A DNA stretch of 64,000 nucleotides from Anaerolineales bacterium UBA2395 (GTDB lineage Bacteria; Chloroflexota; Anaerolineae; Anaerolineales; Villigracilaceae): the NCBI GenBank assembly GCA_002343775.1, contig DDSH01000022.1, positions 243,801 through 307,800 of the forward strand, read 5' to 3'. Below the pieces are notes generated by a model. The model searched no databases, was not told where the DNA came from, and worked only from the letters and a program-made list of their open reading frames with translations. Every line of letters starts with the position of its first letter. Position 1 is the first letter of the stretch. Position numbers and translations under genes: made by a program. Positions 28,741-36,945 of the stretch are shown one piece after another.

Positions 28741-29715
28741 ATGCTCACCGCGTCCGATCTTCTGCGCCTGCCTTACACACCCGACCTGACCGAAGGTGGA
28801 ATTGCCTTCGCCTTGCGCTCGTTGACGTACGCCTTCGAGCGGGATGGCGCTTCGCCTTACAATCAACTGCGCCGCATGGCAGCCAATACCGCGGTGGAAC
28901 TTGCGTTTCGGCGGCATCTCTCGCAGAACGAGATCCCCTTCGAGGTGAAAACCGCCACGCCCTTCACCGACCGCGAACGATTTGACGTCGTCCTCGATGG
29001 ACATCGCTGCGACATCAAATCGTTTTTGATTTCCTATCGTGAGCAGGCAACACAGATCCGGCGCGACCCATCCATGCTGTTAAATGTTCCGGCGCTTGTC
29101 CCGTCTGATACGCATGCGGGCGAGGGACATGCCTACAATGACCTGTATCTCTTCTCTTTTATGACCGGGTTGGTGGCCCAATCACAGATCGACTTGCAAA
29201 AGGTCATCGCCAAAGGTCTGCCGCATCACCTCGTTCATGTCATGCCGAAAGCGTGGCGTCACCCCGCACATTGGACTCCGCTCGGAGCGTTGACCTTGAA
29301 ATCGGAATCGGCGGAGGAACTGCTCCTCGAGATCAGCGGACAGGACGAGGGTCGAGAGTTGAAGCGCGTGACTATCAGCCTGCCACCGAAGACCAAAGTC
29401 AAAGTGGATGGGGCGTTCTACACGATCACCTCGCTGCATGTCCGTCGCATCCCCGAAGCGCGGGTTGGGATCCGCTGTGAAGCCCGCACGGAGACCTATC
29501 TCATCGCGCCAGCAGACTGGGCAAACCTGTGGGTGTACGGCATGGATATTTTTATGGCGGGTTATCTCAACTACGAAGAATTCGGTCAACGCGCCAGGAT
29601 GCTTCCGCCGAATTCGCAGGTCTTTCAATATGCTCGCACCAAAACCAAGAATCTTTTTGTGCAGGTCACAGATCTGAAACCGATGCGCAAACTTTTGAAC
29701 AGCCACCCCCGTTAA
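28741..29715 (+). CDS. Putative PD-(D/E)XK nuclease-like protein
   Basis: A 324-residue protein of unrecognised family. The N-terminal 100 residues contain a pattern fitting a PD-(D/E)XK nuclease core: Glu53 in an ANTAVELAFRRHL helix, Asp82 in RERFDVVLDG, then Asp91 and Lys93 in CDIKSFLIS. Such a pattern marks restriction and repair nucleases. The second half has beta-rich segments (VTISLPPKTKVKVDGAFYTI) and could bind DNA or a partner. No methyltransferase or specificity gene is adjacent. The ATG at 28741 is preferred; a GTG at 28696 would add 15 residues. No ribosome binding site is clear before either one. Confidence 0.5.
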   Translation: MLTASDLLRLPYTPDLTEGGIAFALRSLTYAFERDGASPYNQLRRMAANTAVELAFRRHLSQNEIPFEVKTATPFTDRERFDVVLDGHRCDIKSFLISYREQATQIRRDPSMLLNVPALVPSDTHAGEGHAYNDLYLFSFMTGLVAQSQIDLQKVIAKGLPHHLVHVMPKAWRHPAHWTPLGALTLKSESAEELLLEISGQDEGRELKRVTISLPPKTKVKVDGAFYTITSLHVRRIPEARVGIRCEARTETYLIAPADWANLWVYGMDIFMAGYLNYEEFGQRARMLPPNSQVFQYARTKTKNLFVQVTDLKPMRKLLNSHPR

Positions 29716-29720
29716 GCGAA

Positions 29721-29726
29721 TATAAT
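29721..29726 (+). promoter_or_regulatory. -10 element of a leaderless promoter for the amidase gene
   Basis: TATAAT ends 6 nt before the ATG at 29733, with no ribosome binding site. It lies just after the stop of the nuclease-like gene and probably starts the cell-wall gene block. Confidence 0.6.
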
Positions 29727-29732
29727 ACAGGT

Positions 29733-30536
29733 ATGGAATCGACAAAAAAACCGGCAGGCTCGCGCAGACGCAAGACCCACGGTGCAAACCCATTCTTCTC
29801 GACGGTGGGTATTGCGATCTTGGTGGCGACGCTCTTCACCGCCTGGACTCCGAACAGCCTGTTCGCCGGCAACTTTCAGGAACAGTTACGCACCCTGCTC
29901 ACGCCTCAACCCGGACTCGAAACCACGCTCAGCACCTCACAGCCACAACTACGCATCGGCATTGTAGCCGGACACATGGGCAATGACTCTGGCGCGGTCT
30001 GCACCGACGAAAACGGACAGGTCACGCTGACGGAAGTGGACGTCAACCTGGAGATCGCCACGCTGGTACGCGAAAGTCTCACCTCACGCGGCTTTCAAGT
30101 GGACCTGCTCAACGAGTTCGACACCCGTCTGAACGGATATCGTGCGGTGGCGCTGGTTTCCATCCATAACGACTCTTGCGAATACATCAACGACGAAGCG
30201 ACAGGCTTCAAAGTGGCGGCTTCGCTCGAGACTCGCGACATCAACCGTGCGCAACGTCTCACCGCCTGCCTGACCAACCGGTATCAAACGCTGACCGGGC
30301 TGACCTTCCACGCCAACAGCATCACGCCAGATATGACCGAGTATCACGCCTTTTCTGAAATCGACCCGAACACCATCACTGCCATTATCGAAACGGGTTT
30401 TATGTATCTCGACCGTGACATACTAACTGAACGCACCGACCTGATCGCCGAAGGTGTAACACAGGGAATTCTGTGTTTCATCAACAATGAAAGCGTTCTC
30501 CCGGCAGAGCTTCCGCTCCCGACGATCTTGCCATGA
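29733..30536 (+). CDS. N-acetylmuramoyl-L-alanine amidase (Amidase_3)
   Basis: A 267-residue zinc amidase that would cleave the bond between N-acetylmuramic acid and the peptide stem of peptidoglycan. After an N-terminal membrane anchor (about residues 22-39) the catalytic domain carries all expected residues: His81 (AGHMGNDSGA), Glu101 (LTEVDVNLE), His145 (SIHND) and Glu220 (IIETGF). There is no extra cell-wall-binding domain. Its stop overlaps the start of the next gene (a YkuD transpeptidase) in ATGA, so the enzymes are coupled. Confidence 0.9.
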   Translation: MESTKKPAGSRRRKTHGANPFFSTVGIAILVATLFTAWTPNSLFAGNFQEQLRTLLTPQPGLETTLSTSQPQLRIGIVAGHMGNDSGAVCTDENGQVTLTEVDVNLEIATLVRESLTSRGFQVDLLNEFDTRLNGYRAVALVSIHNDSCEYINDEATGFKVAASLETRDINRAQRLTACLTNRYQTLTGLTFHANSITPDMTEYHAFSEIDPNTITAIIETGFMYLDRDILTERTDLIAEGVTQGILCFINNESVLPAELPLPTILP

Positions 30537-31216
30537 ACAAACGATTCGCCCACTCGCGCAATGCTTTCCTCCTGTTTCTGGCAATCATAGGGATGAGCGC
30601 CTGCACATCTGGGCAGCCTGTTCCTGTCCTGCCGATGGCGACGCAGGCACAGCCGTTCGCGGTCGTCCAACTCTCCAAACCGACCTACACCCCGTCTCCC
30701 ACAATCACCCCATCCCCCACTCAAACTCCCACGCTGACGCCTGAACCCATGGCGCAGGCGGAGATCGTTGTGGATACGCCCACAAGCGAGTATGTTGCCC
30801 CGGCGCAGAACAATTCTGCTGCTCCCATCGTCTATACGGGAGGAAAGTACATCCTCGTGGATATTTCCGAGCAGCACATGTATGTGTACGATGGCGAAAT
30901 GCTTGTGTATAGTTTCGTCGCTTCGACCGGGATGAACAACGCCACGCGCGTGGGCAACTTCAGCGTGCTGAACAAGATTCCCAATGCCTACGGCGCAACG
31001 TGGAATATTTGGATGCCGAGCTGGCTTGGCATCTATTGGGCAGGCAGCCTGCAAAACGGAATCCACGCCCTGCCGCTCCTGCCGAATGGCGCCACGTTAT
31101 GGGCGGGCTATCTCGGCACTCCCATTTCGTATGGCTGCGTGGTGTTGGGTTCCTACGAAGCGCAGACGCTCTACAACTGGGCAGACGTGGGTACGCCTGT
31201 GGATATTCAATGGTAG
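30533..31216 (+). CDS. Lipoprotein L,D-transpeptidase (YkuD), copy 1
   Basis: A 227-residue lipoprotein with a lipobox GMSAC (Cys24), a Pro/Thr spacer and a YkuD domain from about residue 105. Active-site residues are His178 (NGIHALP), Ser199 and Cys202 (ISYGCVVL). The enzyme would cross-link peptidoglycan stems in 3-3 fashion or attach proteins to them. The histidine region is longer and less canonical than in copies 2-4. It is translationally coupled to the amidase gene. Confidence 0.85.
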   Translation: MNKRFAHSRNAFLLFLAIIGMSACTSGQPVPVLPMATQAQPFAVVQLSKPTYTPSPTITPSPTQTPTLTPEPMAQAEIVVDTPTSEYVAPAQNNSAAPIVYTGGKYILVDISEQHMYVYDGEMLVYSFVASTGMNNATRVGNFSVLNKIPNAYGATWNIWMPSWLGIYWAGSLQNGIHALPLLPNGATLWAGYLGTPISYGCVVLGSYEAQTLYNWADVGTPVDIQW

Positions 31217-31234
31217 GAATGGGTTCTTTTTGTT

Positions 31235-31240
31235 TATAAT
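31235..31240 (+). promoter_or_regulatory. Putative -10 element before the second transpeptidase gene
   Basis: TATAAT within an AT-rich gap, 42 nt before the start at 31282, which has its own AAAGGTGATCC binding site. Confidence 0.35.
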
Positions 31241-31281
31241 ATTTATAACAACTTTATCCGTGTTGCTGTGAAAGGTGATCC

Positions 31282-32217
31282 ATGAACAACCGTCTCGCAA
31301 AACTACAGGAATCAGAATCTCAAAAACGCATGGGGGAAACAGCGCCTCAGGGGCGGGTCAGGTCGGGACAGGGCAATCCGGCAAAAGGTCCAAAAAAGAA
31401 GCGGAATTTGATCCTGCCGATCTTATTGATCGTAGCCGGATGCGCTGTTTTTGCGTTTGCCGCGTGGTCGGCGGTCACTTCGCCGGTGCTGGCTTCCATT
31501 TTGAACATCGCATCACTTTCGCAGACCGAAAGCAGCGAACCGGAACAATCCTTTGCGCAGGTGTACCTCCCCAAGCCAACATACACCCCGGCAATCGCTC
31601 AACCGGCTGCCGCACAGCCCACTGTGACGTTCACCACCGTCCCACCGACCGAAGCACCGACACAGGTTGCTGTCATCCAGCCGACGGATATTCCTACTCT
31701 GCAGGCAGTGGACCCGACGACAACTCCAACGCTTCAACCGACTGCGGAAGTCGCCACCTCCGAAGCCGTGGCACAGGCGGAGATCGTTCCCGATACCCCC
31801 ACACCTGAATACGTTGCGCCGACCGCGGTTGCGAACGTCCCGCCACCGAGTGGTGTGGGCAGCGGCGAACGTTGGTTTGATGTGGACCTTTCCGATCAGC
31901 GCATGTACGCCTATGAAGGTGATACGCTCGTGCGAACGTTCATCGTCTCGACGGGTACCTGGCAAACACCGACCGTGACGGGCAAGTTCAAAGTGTGGAT
32001 CAAACTGCGTTCCGCGCCGATGTCGGGACCCGGTTACTATTTGCCGGATGTGCCATACATCATGTACTTCCACGGCGACTACGGCATTCACGGAACCTAC
32101 TGGCACAACAACTTCGGCGTACCGATGAGTCATGGCTGTGTCAACCTCAGCATCCCTGATGCAGAGTGGGCGTATAACTTCGCCTCGGTCGGCACGGTGG
32201 TGAACGTACACGATTAA
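31282..32217 (+). CDS. Membrane-anchored L,D-transpeptidase (YkuD), copy 2
   Basis: A 311-residue enzyme. A basic cytoplasmic tail (PKKKRN) precedes one membrane helix at about 43-65, then a 100-residue Thr/Pro/Ala spacer and a C-terminal YkuD domain. The active site is complete: HGTYWHNNFGVPMSHGC with His270 and Cys286. It should act at the outer face of the membrane on peptidoglycan. The linker shares AQAEIVPDTPT-type text with copy 1 (AQAEIVVDTPT), which suggests that copies 1 and 2 are duplicates. Confidence 0.9.
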   Translation: MNNRLAKLQESESQKRMGETAPQGRVRSGQGNPAKGPKKKRNLILPILLIVAGCAVFAFAAWSAVTSPVLASILNIASLSQTESSEPEQSFAQVYLPKPTYTPAIAQPAAAQPTVTFTTVPPTEAPTQVAVIQPTDIPTLQAVDPTTTPTLQPTAEVATSEAVAQAEIVPDTPTPEYVAPTAVANVPPPSGVGSGERWFDVDLSDQRMYAYEGDTLVRTFIVSTGTWQTPTVTGKFKVWIKLRSAPMSGPGYYLPDVPYIMYFHGDYGIHGTYWHNNFGVPMSHGCVNLSIPDAEWAYNFASVGTVVNVHD

Positions 32218-32231
32218 TGCACCATAGAGAG

Positions 32232-32269
32232 CACAAAGGTCACAGGGTGTGTTCTCCGTGACCTTTGTG
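32232..32269 (+). other. Perfect 12-bp stem hairpin between transpeptidase genes
   Basis: Arms CACAAAGGTCAC and GTGACCTTTGTG with a 14-nt loop, 14 nt after the stop at 32217. Only a short T-rich stretch follows, so termination is likely but not certain. Confidence 0.6.
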
Positions 32270-32288
32270 GTTGATTATTTTGGTTAGT

Positions 32289-33317
32289 ATGAATCGGCTC
32301 CAGTTATCCCGAAGAGACTTTTTGAAATTGAGCGGATTGGGCATGGCGAGTTTGCTCGCGCCTCCGCTCAATTTTGATTTGAGCGACCCGTTCGCCTCCC
32401 AACAAGGACGTGTCACCGTCCGCACGGTCTGGCTGTACGACCAGCCATCCTTCGAAGGCGGCAAAGTCAAGTTGATCCAGCGTGATGCGCTTGTTGACAT
32501 CACCAACACCGCCGTCAGCGAAGACGCTGAAACGCACAACCGCATCTGGTATGAGATCGGTACCGAAGGCTACGCCTATTCGGGCAACATCCAGCCGGTA
32601 CGCACTGCCCTCAACCCGCCGCAAATGGACATTCCAAAAGACGGTGTGCTCGCCGAAGTGACCGTCCCGTTCAGCGATGCGCACGAGGAACCAAATACTG
32701 AGTCAGCCGTGGGCTATCGGGTGTACTACGAGACCACCCATTGGATCAAGTCCACAGTCACGAGCGAAGCGGATGGACAAATCTGGTACCAGATCCTCGA
32801 CGATAAATGGAACAAGCATTATTTCGTCCGTGCTGAACATTTGCGCGTGATGACCGCCGAAGAACTCGCCCCCATCTCACCCGATGTACCCGACCGCGAA
32901 AAGAAGATCGTCGTGCGACTCGACTCGCAGATCGTCATCGCCTATGAAGGCAAGCAGCCTGTTTTCGTCGTTCCAACCGCCACGGGCGGCAGATTGCGCT
33001 CCGGCACCTACACCACACCGCAGGGGAATTTCATCACCTACTACAAACGTCCCTCACGTCACATGGCAGCCGGCGATATCGCCGCCAGCGGCTTCGACCT
33101 GCCCGGCGTGCCCTGGGTGCAGTACATCACCAAAAGCGGTATCTCCTTCCACGGCACGTTCTGGCACAACGACTACGGGCGTCCGCGCTCGCACGGCTGC
33201 ATCAATCTCACCTCCAGCAGCGCCAAATGGCTCTACCGCTGGACCTCCCCGAATGTTGCGACCAACAAGGAATTTTCCTACGGCGGCGTGGGTACAAGGG
33301 TCGAGATCATCAAGTAA
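32289..33317 (+). CDS. Tat-exported L,D-transpeptidase (YkuD), copy 3
   Basis: A 342-residue enzyme with a twin-arginine signal (LSRRDFLKLSG, residues 6-16), so it is predicted to be exported already folded. The middle has SH3-like repeats (TVRTVWLYDQPSFEGGKVKL and a second TEAxxYRVYYETTHW-like segment near residue 145). The C-terminal YkuD domain has HGTFWHNDYGRPRSHGC with Cys304. The start is the ATG at 32289. TATTTT ends 7 nt upstream with no ribosome binding site, suggesting a leaderless transcript. Confidence 0.9.
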   Translation: MNRLQLSRRDFLKLSGLGMASLLAPPLNFDLSDPFASQQGRVTVRTVWLYDQPSFEGGKVKLIQRDALVDITNTAVSEDAETHNRIWYEIGTEGYAYSGNIQPVRTALNPPQMDIPKDGVLAEVTVPFSDAHEEPNTESAVGYRVYYETTHWIKSTVTSEADGQIWYQILDDKWNKHYFVRAEHLRVMTAEELAPISPDVPDREKKIVVRLDSQIVIAYEGKQPVFVVPTATGGRLRSGTYTTPQGNFITYYKRPSRHMAAGDIAASGFDLPGVPWVQYITKSGISFHGTFWHNDYGRPRSHGCINLTSSSAKWLYRWTSPNVATNKEFSYGGVGTRVEIIK

Positions 33318-33379
33318 TTCTCTAAACTCCCTCTCAAAATTTATCGTTAGAATTCGAATATAGGAATCATCCATTAACC

Positions 33380-34405
33380 ATGAGCATTTCCCAACTTTCC
33401 CGCCGTGACTTTCTGAAACTGACCGCTTCGGGCGCGCTCGGGCTGGCTCTCTCCGAATTGGGCATTGACCGCGCCTTAGCCGCTCCCACCACCTCGCAGG
33501 GACGCGCCATCTGGAGCGGCGTGCGCGTTTTCGATGCGCCCTCCCTGCTGGCAAACGAAGTCGACCTCCTGCGCATCGACCAGGTGGTCGATCTCAAAGG
33601 CGAAGCGCAAGGCGACAGCATCGACAACAAATTCAACACCACCTGGTACCAACTGGATGGCGGTTATTACACCTATTCCGGCTGGCTGCAGCCCGTGGAG
33701 ACGAACTACCAGAAACCGGTCTACGAGATTCCCGCCGAAGGCAAACTTGCCGAAGTCAGCGTGCCGTATAGCCTGACCTATCTCGCACCCTATTTCCACG
33801 CCAGGAACGCGCATCGCATTTTTTACGAAACCACACACTGGGTTCAAAAAGTGATCGTCACCCGTGAAGAAAAGACCATCTGGTACGAAATCTACGACAA
33901 GGAATACAAGAAATCCTTTTACGTCCCATCTCATAACCTGCGCATCATCCCAGATGAGGAGTTGAACCAGCTTTCCCCTGAGATTCCCAATGAGGAAAAA
34001 CTCATCCATGTGGATATCGAAACTCAAATGGTCACCGCTTTCGAAGGTCAAAGAATGGTGCTTTCGGTGCGCTGCGCCAGCGGTCAACGAGGAACCGATA
34101 CCCCCAAGGGCGAATGGTTCACCTACCACAAGGGACCTTCCATCCACATGACCAACTTTGGCGATGCCGTCGAAAACATCTACAACCTGCCGGGTGTGCC
34201 CTGGGTCTCGTTCTTCACCGGCTCGGGTCATGCTTTCCACGGAACCTATTGGCATAACGACTACGGTCGTCCGCGCAGCAACGGCTGTATCAACCTGCCA
34301 TCGAGCATATCCAAATGGGTCTATCGCTGGACCAGCCCGGTCGTGCCGCCCAATGAAGATTACCTGCACCAGCCGGGTCAGGGAACCCGGGTTCAGGTCG
34401 TTTAA
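33380..34405 (+). CDS. Tat-exported L,D-transpeptidase (YkuD), copy 4
   Basis: A 341-residue paralogue of copy 3 with the same layout: twin-arginine signal (LSRRDFLKLTASG), SH3-like region containing RIFYETTHWVQKV near residue 145, and a YkuD domain with HGTYWHNDYGRPRSNGC (Cys303). The residue before Gly-Cys is Asn rather than His, a change near the active site. Copies 3 and 4 clearly arose by tandem duplication. No ribosome binding site is obvious before the ATG at 33380. Confidence 0.9.
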   Translation: MSISQLSRRDFLKLTASGALGLALSELGIDRALAAPTTSQGRAIWSGVRVFDAPSLLANEVDLLRIDQVVDLKGEAQGDSIDNKFNTTWYQLDGGYYTYSGWLQPVETNYQKPVYEIPAEGKLAEVSVPYSLTYLAPYFHARNAHRIFYETTHWVQKVIVTREEKTIWYEIYDKEYKKSFYVPSHNLRIIPDEELNQLSPEIPNEEKLIHVDIETQMVTAFEGQRMVLSVRCASGQRGTDTPKGEWFTYHKGPSIHMTNFGDAVENIYNLPGVPWVSFFTGSGHAFHGTYWHNDYGRPRSNGCINLPSSISKWVYRWTSPVVPPNEDYLHQPGQGTRVQVV

Positions 34406-34505
34406 CCTTTGGTATCCGCATAGTACTTTTGAGGCGAACAACATACCGACAACCAATGGTATGCTTTTGAACATCCAGTCAAACTTATCATCAAAAGGAA
34501 CCGAA

Positions 34506-35081
34506 ATGAACGCCATTTTTCAATATAGTCAATACACCCTCAAGCGTCAGGTCTTCGCACTGACAGGCAAATTCCGCTTTTTTGACCCCAGCGGCAACCT
34601 GATTATGTTCAGTGAACAGAAAATGTTCAAACTGCGGGAAGATATCCGCGTGTATTCCGATGAAAGCAAGACGCAGGAAGTTCTGGCGATCAAAGCCCGC
34701 CAGATCATCGACTTCTCTGCCGCTTTCGATGTGGTGGACAGCGCCTCAGGCGCAAAGATCGGCGCCCTGCGCCGCCGCGGACTCCAGTCCATTTTGCGCG
34801 ATGAATGGGAGATTCTCGATGTCAACGACAATGTCATCGGCAGCCTGTTCGAGGACAGCATGGGCATGGCGCTTCTCCGCCGTTTTCTCAGCAGCCTCAT
34901 CCCGCAAAATTACGACATCACCATCGGCACCGCCCGCGTGGCAGACCTCAAACAGAATTTCAACCCGTTCACCTACGAACTGAACATCGACTTCAGCATG
35001 GATGTCGCCCATCAGCTGGATCGTCGCCTCGGCATCGCGGCGGGAATCCTGCTGGCAGCCATCGAAGGTCGCCAACAATAA
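34506..35081 (+). CDS. LURP-one/scramblase-like (Tubby C-terminal fold) protein
   Basis: A 191-residue protein of the LURP-one-related/Tubby-C-like group. It begins QYSQYTLKRQVFALTGKFRF and has the repeated beta-strand pattern with NLIMFSEQKMFKLREDIRVY and LRDEWEILDVNDNVIGSLFE. No signal peptide is present. Members of the family bind phosphoinositide-like lipids in eukaryotes; in bacteria the role is unknown. AAAAGGA lies 6 nt before the ATG at 34506. Confidence 0.75.
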   Translation: MNAIFQYSQYTLKRQVFALTGKFRFFDPSGNLIMFSEQKMFKLREDIRVYSDESKTQEVLAIKARQIIDFSAAFDVVDSASGAKIGALRRRGLQSILRDEWEILDVNDNVIGSLFEDSMGMALLRRFLSSLIPQNYDITIGTARVADLKQNFNPFTYELNIDFSMDVAHQLDRRLGIAAGILLAAIEGRQQ

Positions 35082-35091
35082 ATATCAACAC

Positions 35092-35119
35092 GTAGAGGCG
35101 ACTCGCGAGTCGCCTCTAC
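35092..35119. repeat. Perfect 28-bp palindrome
   Basis: The sequence from GTAGAGGCGACTC to GAGTCGCCTCTAC reads identically on both strands with no mismatch. It lies 10 nt after one gene and 12 nt before the next gene. It has the character of a dispersed REP-like element rather than a terminator, as there is no T-tract. Confidence 0.7.
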
Positions 35120-35131
35120 AGGAATTCAATA

Positions 35132-35557
35132 ATGCCACAACCTCTCTTCACCGGTCTCGTCGTGGACGAAAACGGAAAGCCGGTTTCAACCGGTTCCATC
35201 GGCAGCGAACCCGCCTACGTGGTGGACGACGACGGTTTCATGCGTCACATCCCCGCCGAGCAGGTGGACCGCGCCGTGCTCAATCAAATGGCGGAGTTGA
35301 TGAAAGGCAGCGAAGACCTGTTCTCCGAACAGACCGCCAAAATGCTCGGTCAGGATGACCCGTTCTCGAAGGCGATGATCGAAAACCAGTTGAAGAACAT
35401 CGACAAGCAGTTCGACACCATCATGCAGACCGGTTTCCCCGAAGAAATGCGCGCCTATCTGGGGATGATGGGTTTCAAGATCGTCATCAACTATCATGGA
35501 GATGTAGTGAGGGTGGAACAGCCGGGGACTTCCGGCGGAGATGAAGGCGACGAATGA
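35132..35557 (+). CDS. Conserved hypothetical protein
   Basis: A 141-residue soluble protein that I do not recognise. It starts MPQPLFTGLVVDENGKPVST, has an acidic helical middle (AVLNQMAELMKGSEDLFSEQ) and ends with an acidic tail GGDEGDE. No catalytic motif or membrane segment is visible. ACAGGAATT lies upstream of the ATG. It follows the LURP-one gene and ends in a strong terminator. Confidence 0.65.
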   Translation: MPQPLFTGLVVDENGKPVSTGSIGSEPAYVVDDDGFMRHIPAEQVDRAVLNQMAELMKGSEDLFSEQTAKMLGQDDPFSKAMIENQLKNIDKQFDTIMQTGFPEEMRAYLGMMGFKIVINYHGDVVRVEQPGTSGGDEGDE

Positions 35558-35558
35558 T

Positions 35559-35593
35559 AAAACTCCGAGGTTTCGAAACCTCGGAGTTTTTTT
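35559..35593. terminator. Intrinsic terminator, 16-bp perfect arms
   Basis: AAAACTCCGAGGTTTC is followed directly by its complement and then a T-tract. The first bases overlap the stop region of the gene at 35132. Confidence 0.9.
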
Positions 35594-35690
35594 ATACCTT
35601 CTCCACTCTCCAATAAACCTACAAATATTATTGATAATAGTAACCACCCATATCTCTTCACTCCTCCGGTATTACAATCAAAAATCTAAC

Positions 35691-36026
35691 TTACCCATAA
35701 TTTCTGTTTTTTATATATTGAACACCTATTAATAATGCCCCCAAAAGACCCGCCGATCCGATTATCCTTACCAGTTTTGCTGAGTCTATTTTGTCAAGAT
35801 TGTATAAAGTTACTGAAAAGAAGATTACATACATAAGAAATTGAATCACAACTCCTCGTATACTAAGTCCCTGATTCGAGATCTTACCAAATACTATTCG
35901 AACCATGATTGGCATATGCACACTTTCTTTTTCAGGCGGCAATCTATGCTCAGCATATCCTATAAGCCAGCCTATCGTTGTAATTATTAATAACGCGAAC
36001 TCCCTAACTAGAAATTGAATGTCCAT
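35691..36026 (-). CDS. Small membrane protein in a low-GC patch
   Basis: A 111-residue protein with three hydrophobic helices (REFALLIITTIGWLIGYA, VVIQFLMYVIFFSVTLYNL, IIGSAGLLGALLIGVQYI). The family is not recognised. The region is clearly richer in A and T than its neighbours, suggesting recent acquisition. The frame stays open to a TTG at 36113, which would overlap the lipoprotein remnant; I prefer the ATG at 36026, which has TAGAAT 5 nt upstream. The 5' boundary is uncertain. Confidence 0.45.
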   Translation of the reverse strand: MDIQFLVREFALLIITTIGWLIGYAEHRLPPEKESVHMPIMVRIVFGKISNQGLSIRGVVIQFLMYVIFFSVTLYNLDKIDSAKLVRIIGSAGLLGALLIGVQYIKNRNYG

Positions 36027-36105
36027 AAAAGATTCTATTCCGGTCTTTGAAAGTTTGATGTAATTCCTGCGCCAATTGATCTTAAGAAACCTATTTCGCT
36101 TTGCC

Positions 36106-36270
36106 TTAGCCAATTAGTTCAGACATGGGGACAATGATCGGGGTTGCTGTCGGCGTGGGGATGGGGGGAGGGGTCAGGGTGACTGTCGCTTCGGAAGTGA
36201 CGGTCACCTGCGGGGAACAGGCATTTACAACCACGATACACAAAACAAGGAGTGCGGTTTTGAGTCTCAT
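36106..36270 (-). pseudogene. Truncated lipoprotein (signal peptide and Thr/Pro linker only)
   Basis: A 54-residue frame: signal peptide with lipobox VVNAC (Cys18), then TVTSEATVTLTPPPIPTPTA and an abrupt end at MSELIG. Other lipoproteins of this window have the same start and linker but continue into a folded domain. It has a good GGAGG binding site 5 nt before the ATG at 36270. The missing domain, together with the low-GC sequence directly downstream, suggests that an insertion or deletion removed the rest. A genuine short lipoprotein is the alternative. Confidence 0.5.
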
Positions 36271-36350
36271 TTTTTCCTCCAACTTCACACAAAGAACCCA
36301 AAGTAGGGCGGGGTTGAAACCCGCCATGCGTCAATTATCAAGAGGTCTAT

Positions 36351-36788
36351 TTATTCCAGATTTTCCAAGTCCGCCAGATCTTGATGCCTGCCCGTTGCTT
36401 TTTTGTTCTTCTTAAGATTTTCAAGATCGATGAAATTAACTGAAACCCCATCCACTTCAACAACCGTCCGCGATGCGTAACATTCTGAAAATTCCACACC
36501 GGGCAGGGTTGTCAGCATGTCGATCCGACCGGGGGGGTAGCCTAATTGCAGCATCTGATCAGGGATGGTAAAGTCTGCTTCATGTATCCCCAATGAACCA
36601 AACCCAAACTGCTCAAGCGCTTTTGTGATCTTCGCGCCGTTTTCAGCCGTCATCTCCACCCAGATATCGATATCCTTCGTATAGCGCGGGTAGCCATGCA
36701 AGGCGACCGCATATCCCCCCACGACAAGATAGCGCACACCGTTATCGTTTAACGACTGTAAGAACTCTTTGAAATCCTGGTTGAACAC
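36351..36788 (-). CDS. Nucleotidyltransferase, MNT/AbiEii-like
   Basis: A 145-residue minimal nucleotidyltransferase with VVGGYAVALHGYPRYTKDID: Gly24-Gly25 and the metal-binding Asp39 and Asp41. Proteins of this class transfer NMP or AMP to tRNA or protein partners, often as part of toxin-antitoxin pairs. The start is a GTG at 36788, inside the upstream small gene (47-nt overlap), with GGAG a few bases before it, so translation is coupled. Confidence 0.75.
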   Translation of the reverse strand: MFNQDFKEFLQSLNDNGVRYLVVGGYAVALHGYPRYTKDIDIWVEMTAENGAKITKALEQFGFGSLGIHEADFTIPDQMLQLGYPPGRIDMLTTLPGVEFSECYASRTVVEVDGVSVNFIDLENLKKNKKATGRHQDLADLENLE

Positions 36789-36939
36789 CGTATCTCCACT
36801 GATGGTATTCCCGTCGTATTTCCTCCAGCGCCGCCAGCCGGGCGGAATAAGGCAGGCTCCGCCAGTAGGCGGCGTCTGTTTTCCTGTCGGTTAGTTTTTT
36901 CTTCACGACCACTTTCTTGATGGCGCTTGTTCTTTGCAT
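36742..36939 (-). CDS. Small partner protein of the nucleotidyltransferase
   Basis: A 65-residue basic protein: a Lys/Arg-rich start (AIKKVVVKKKLTDRK) and ARLAALEEIRREYHQWRYG followed by PGFQRVLTVVKR. Small proteins of this shape are frequently encoded directly before such nucleotidyltransferases. Its 3' end overlaps the next gene by 47 nt. It is probably an antitoxin or a cofactor of the pair; this is inferred from context. TATAAT ends 6 nt before the ATG, predicting a leaderless transcript. Confidence 0.7.
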   Translation of the reverse strand: MQRTSAIKKVVVKKKLTDRKTDAAYWRSLPYSARLAALEEIRREYHQWRYGVQPGFQRVLTVVKR

Positions 36940-36945
36940 AAGGTA

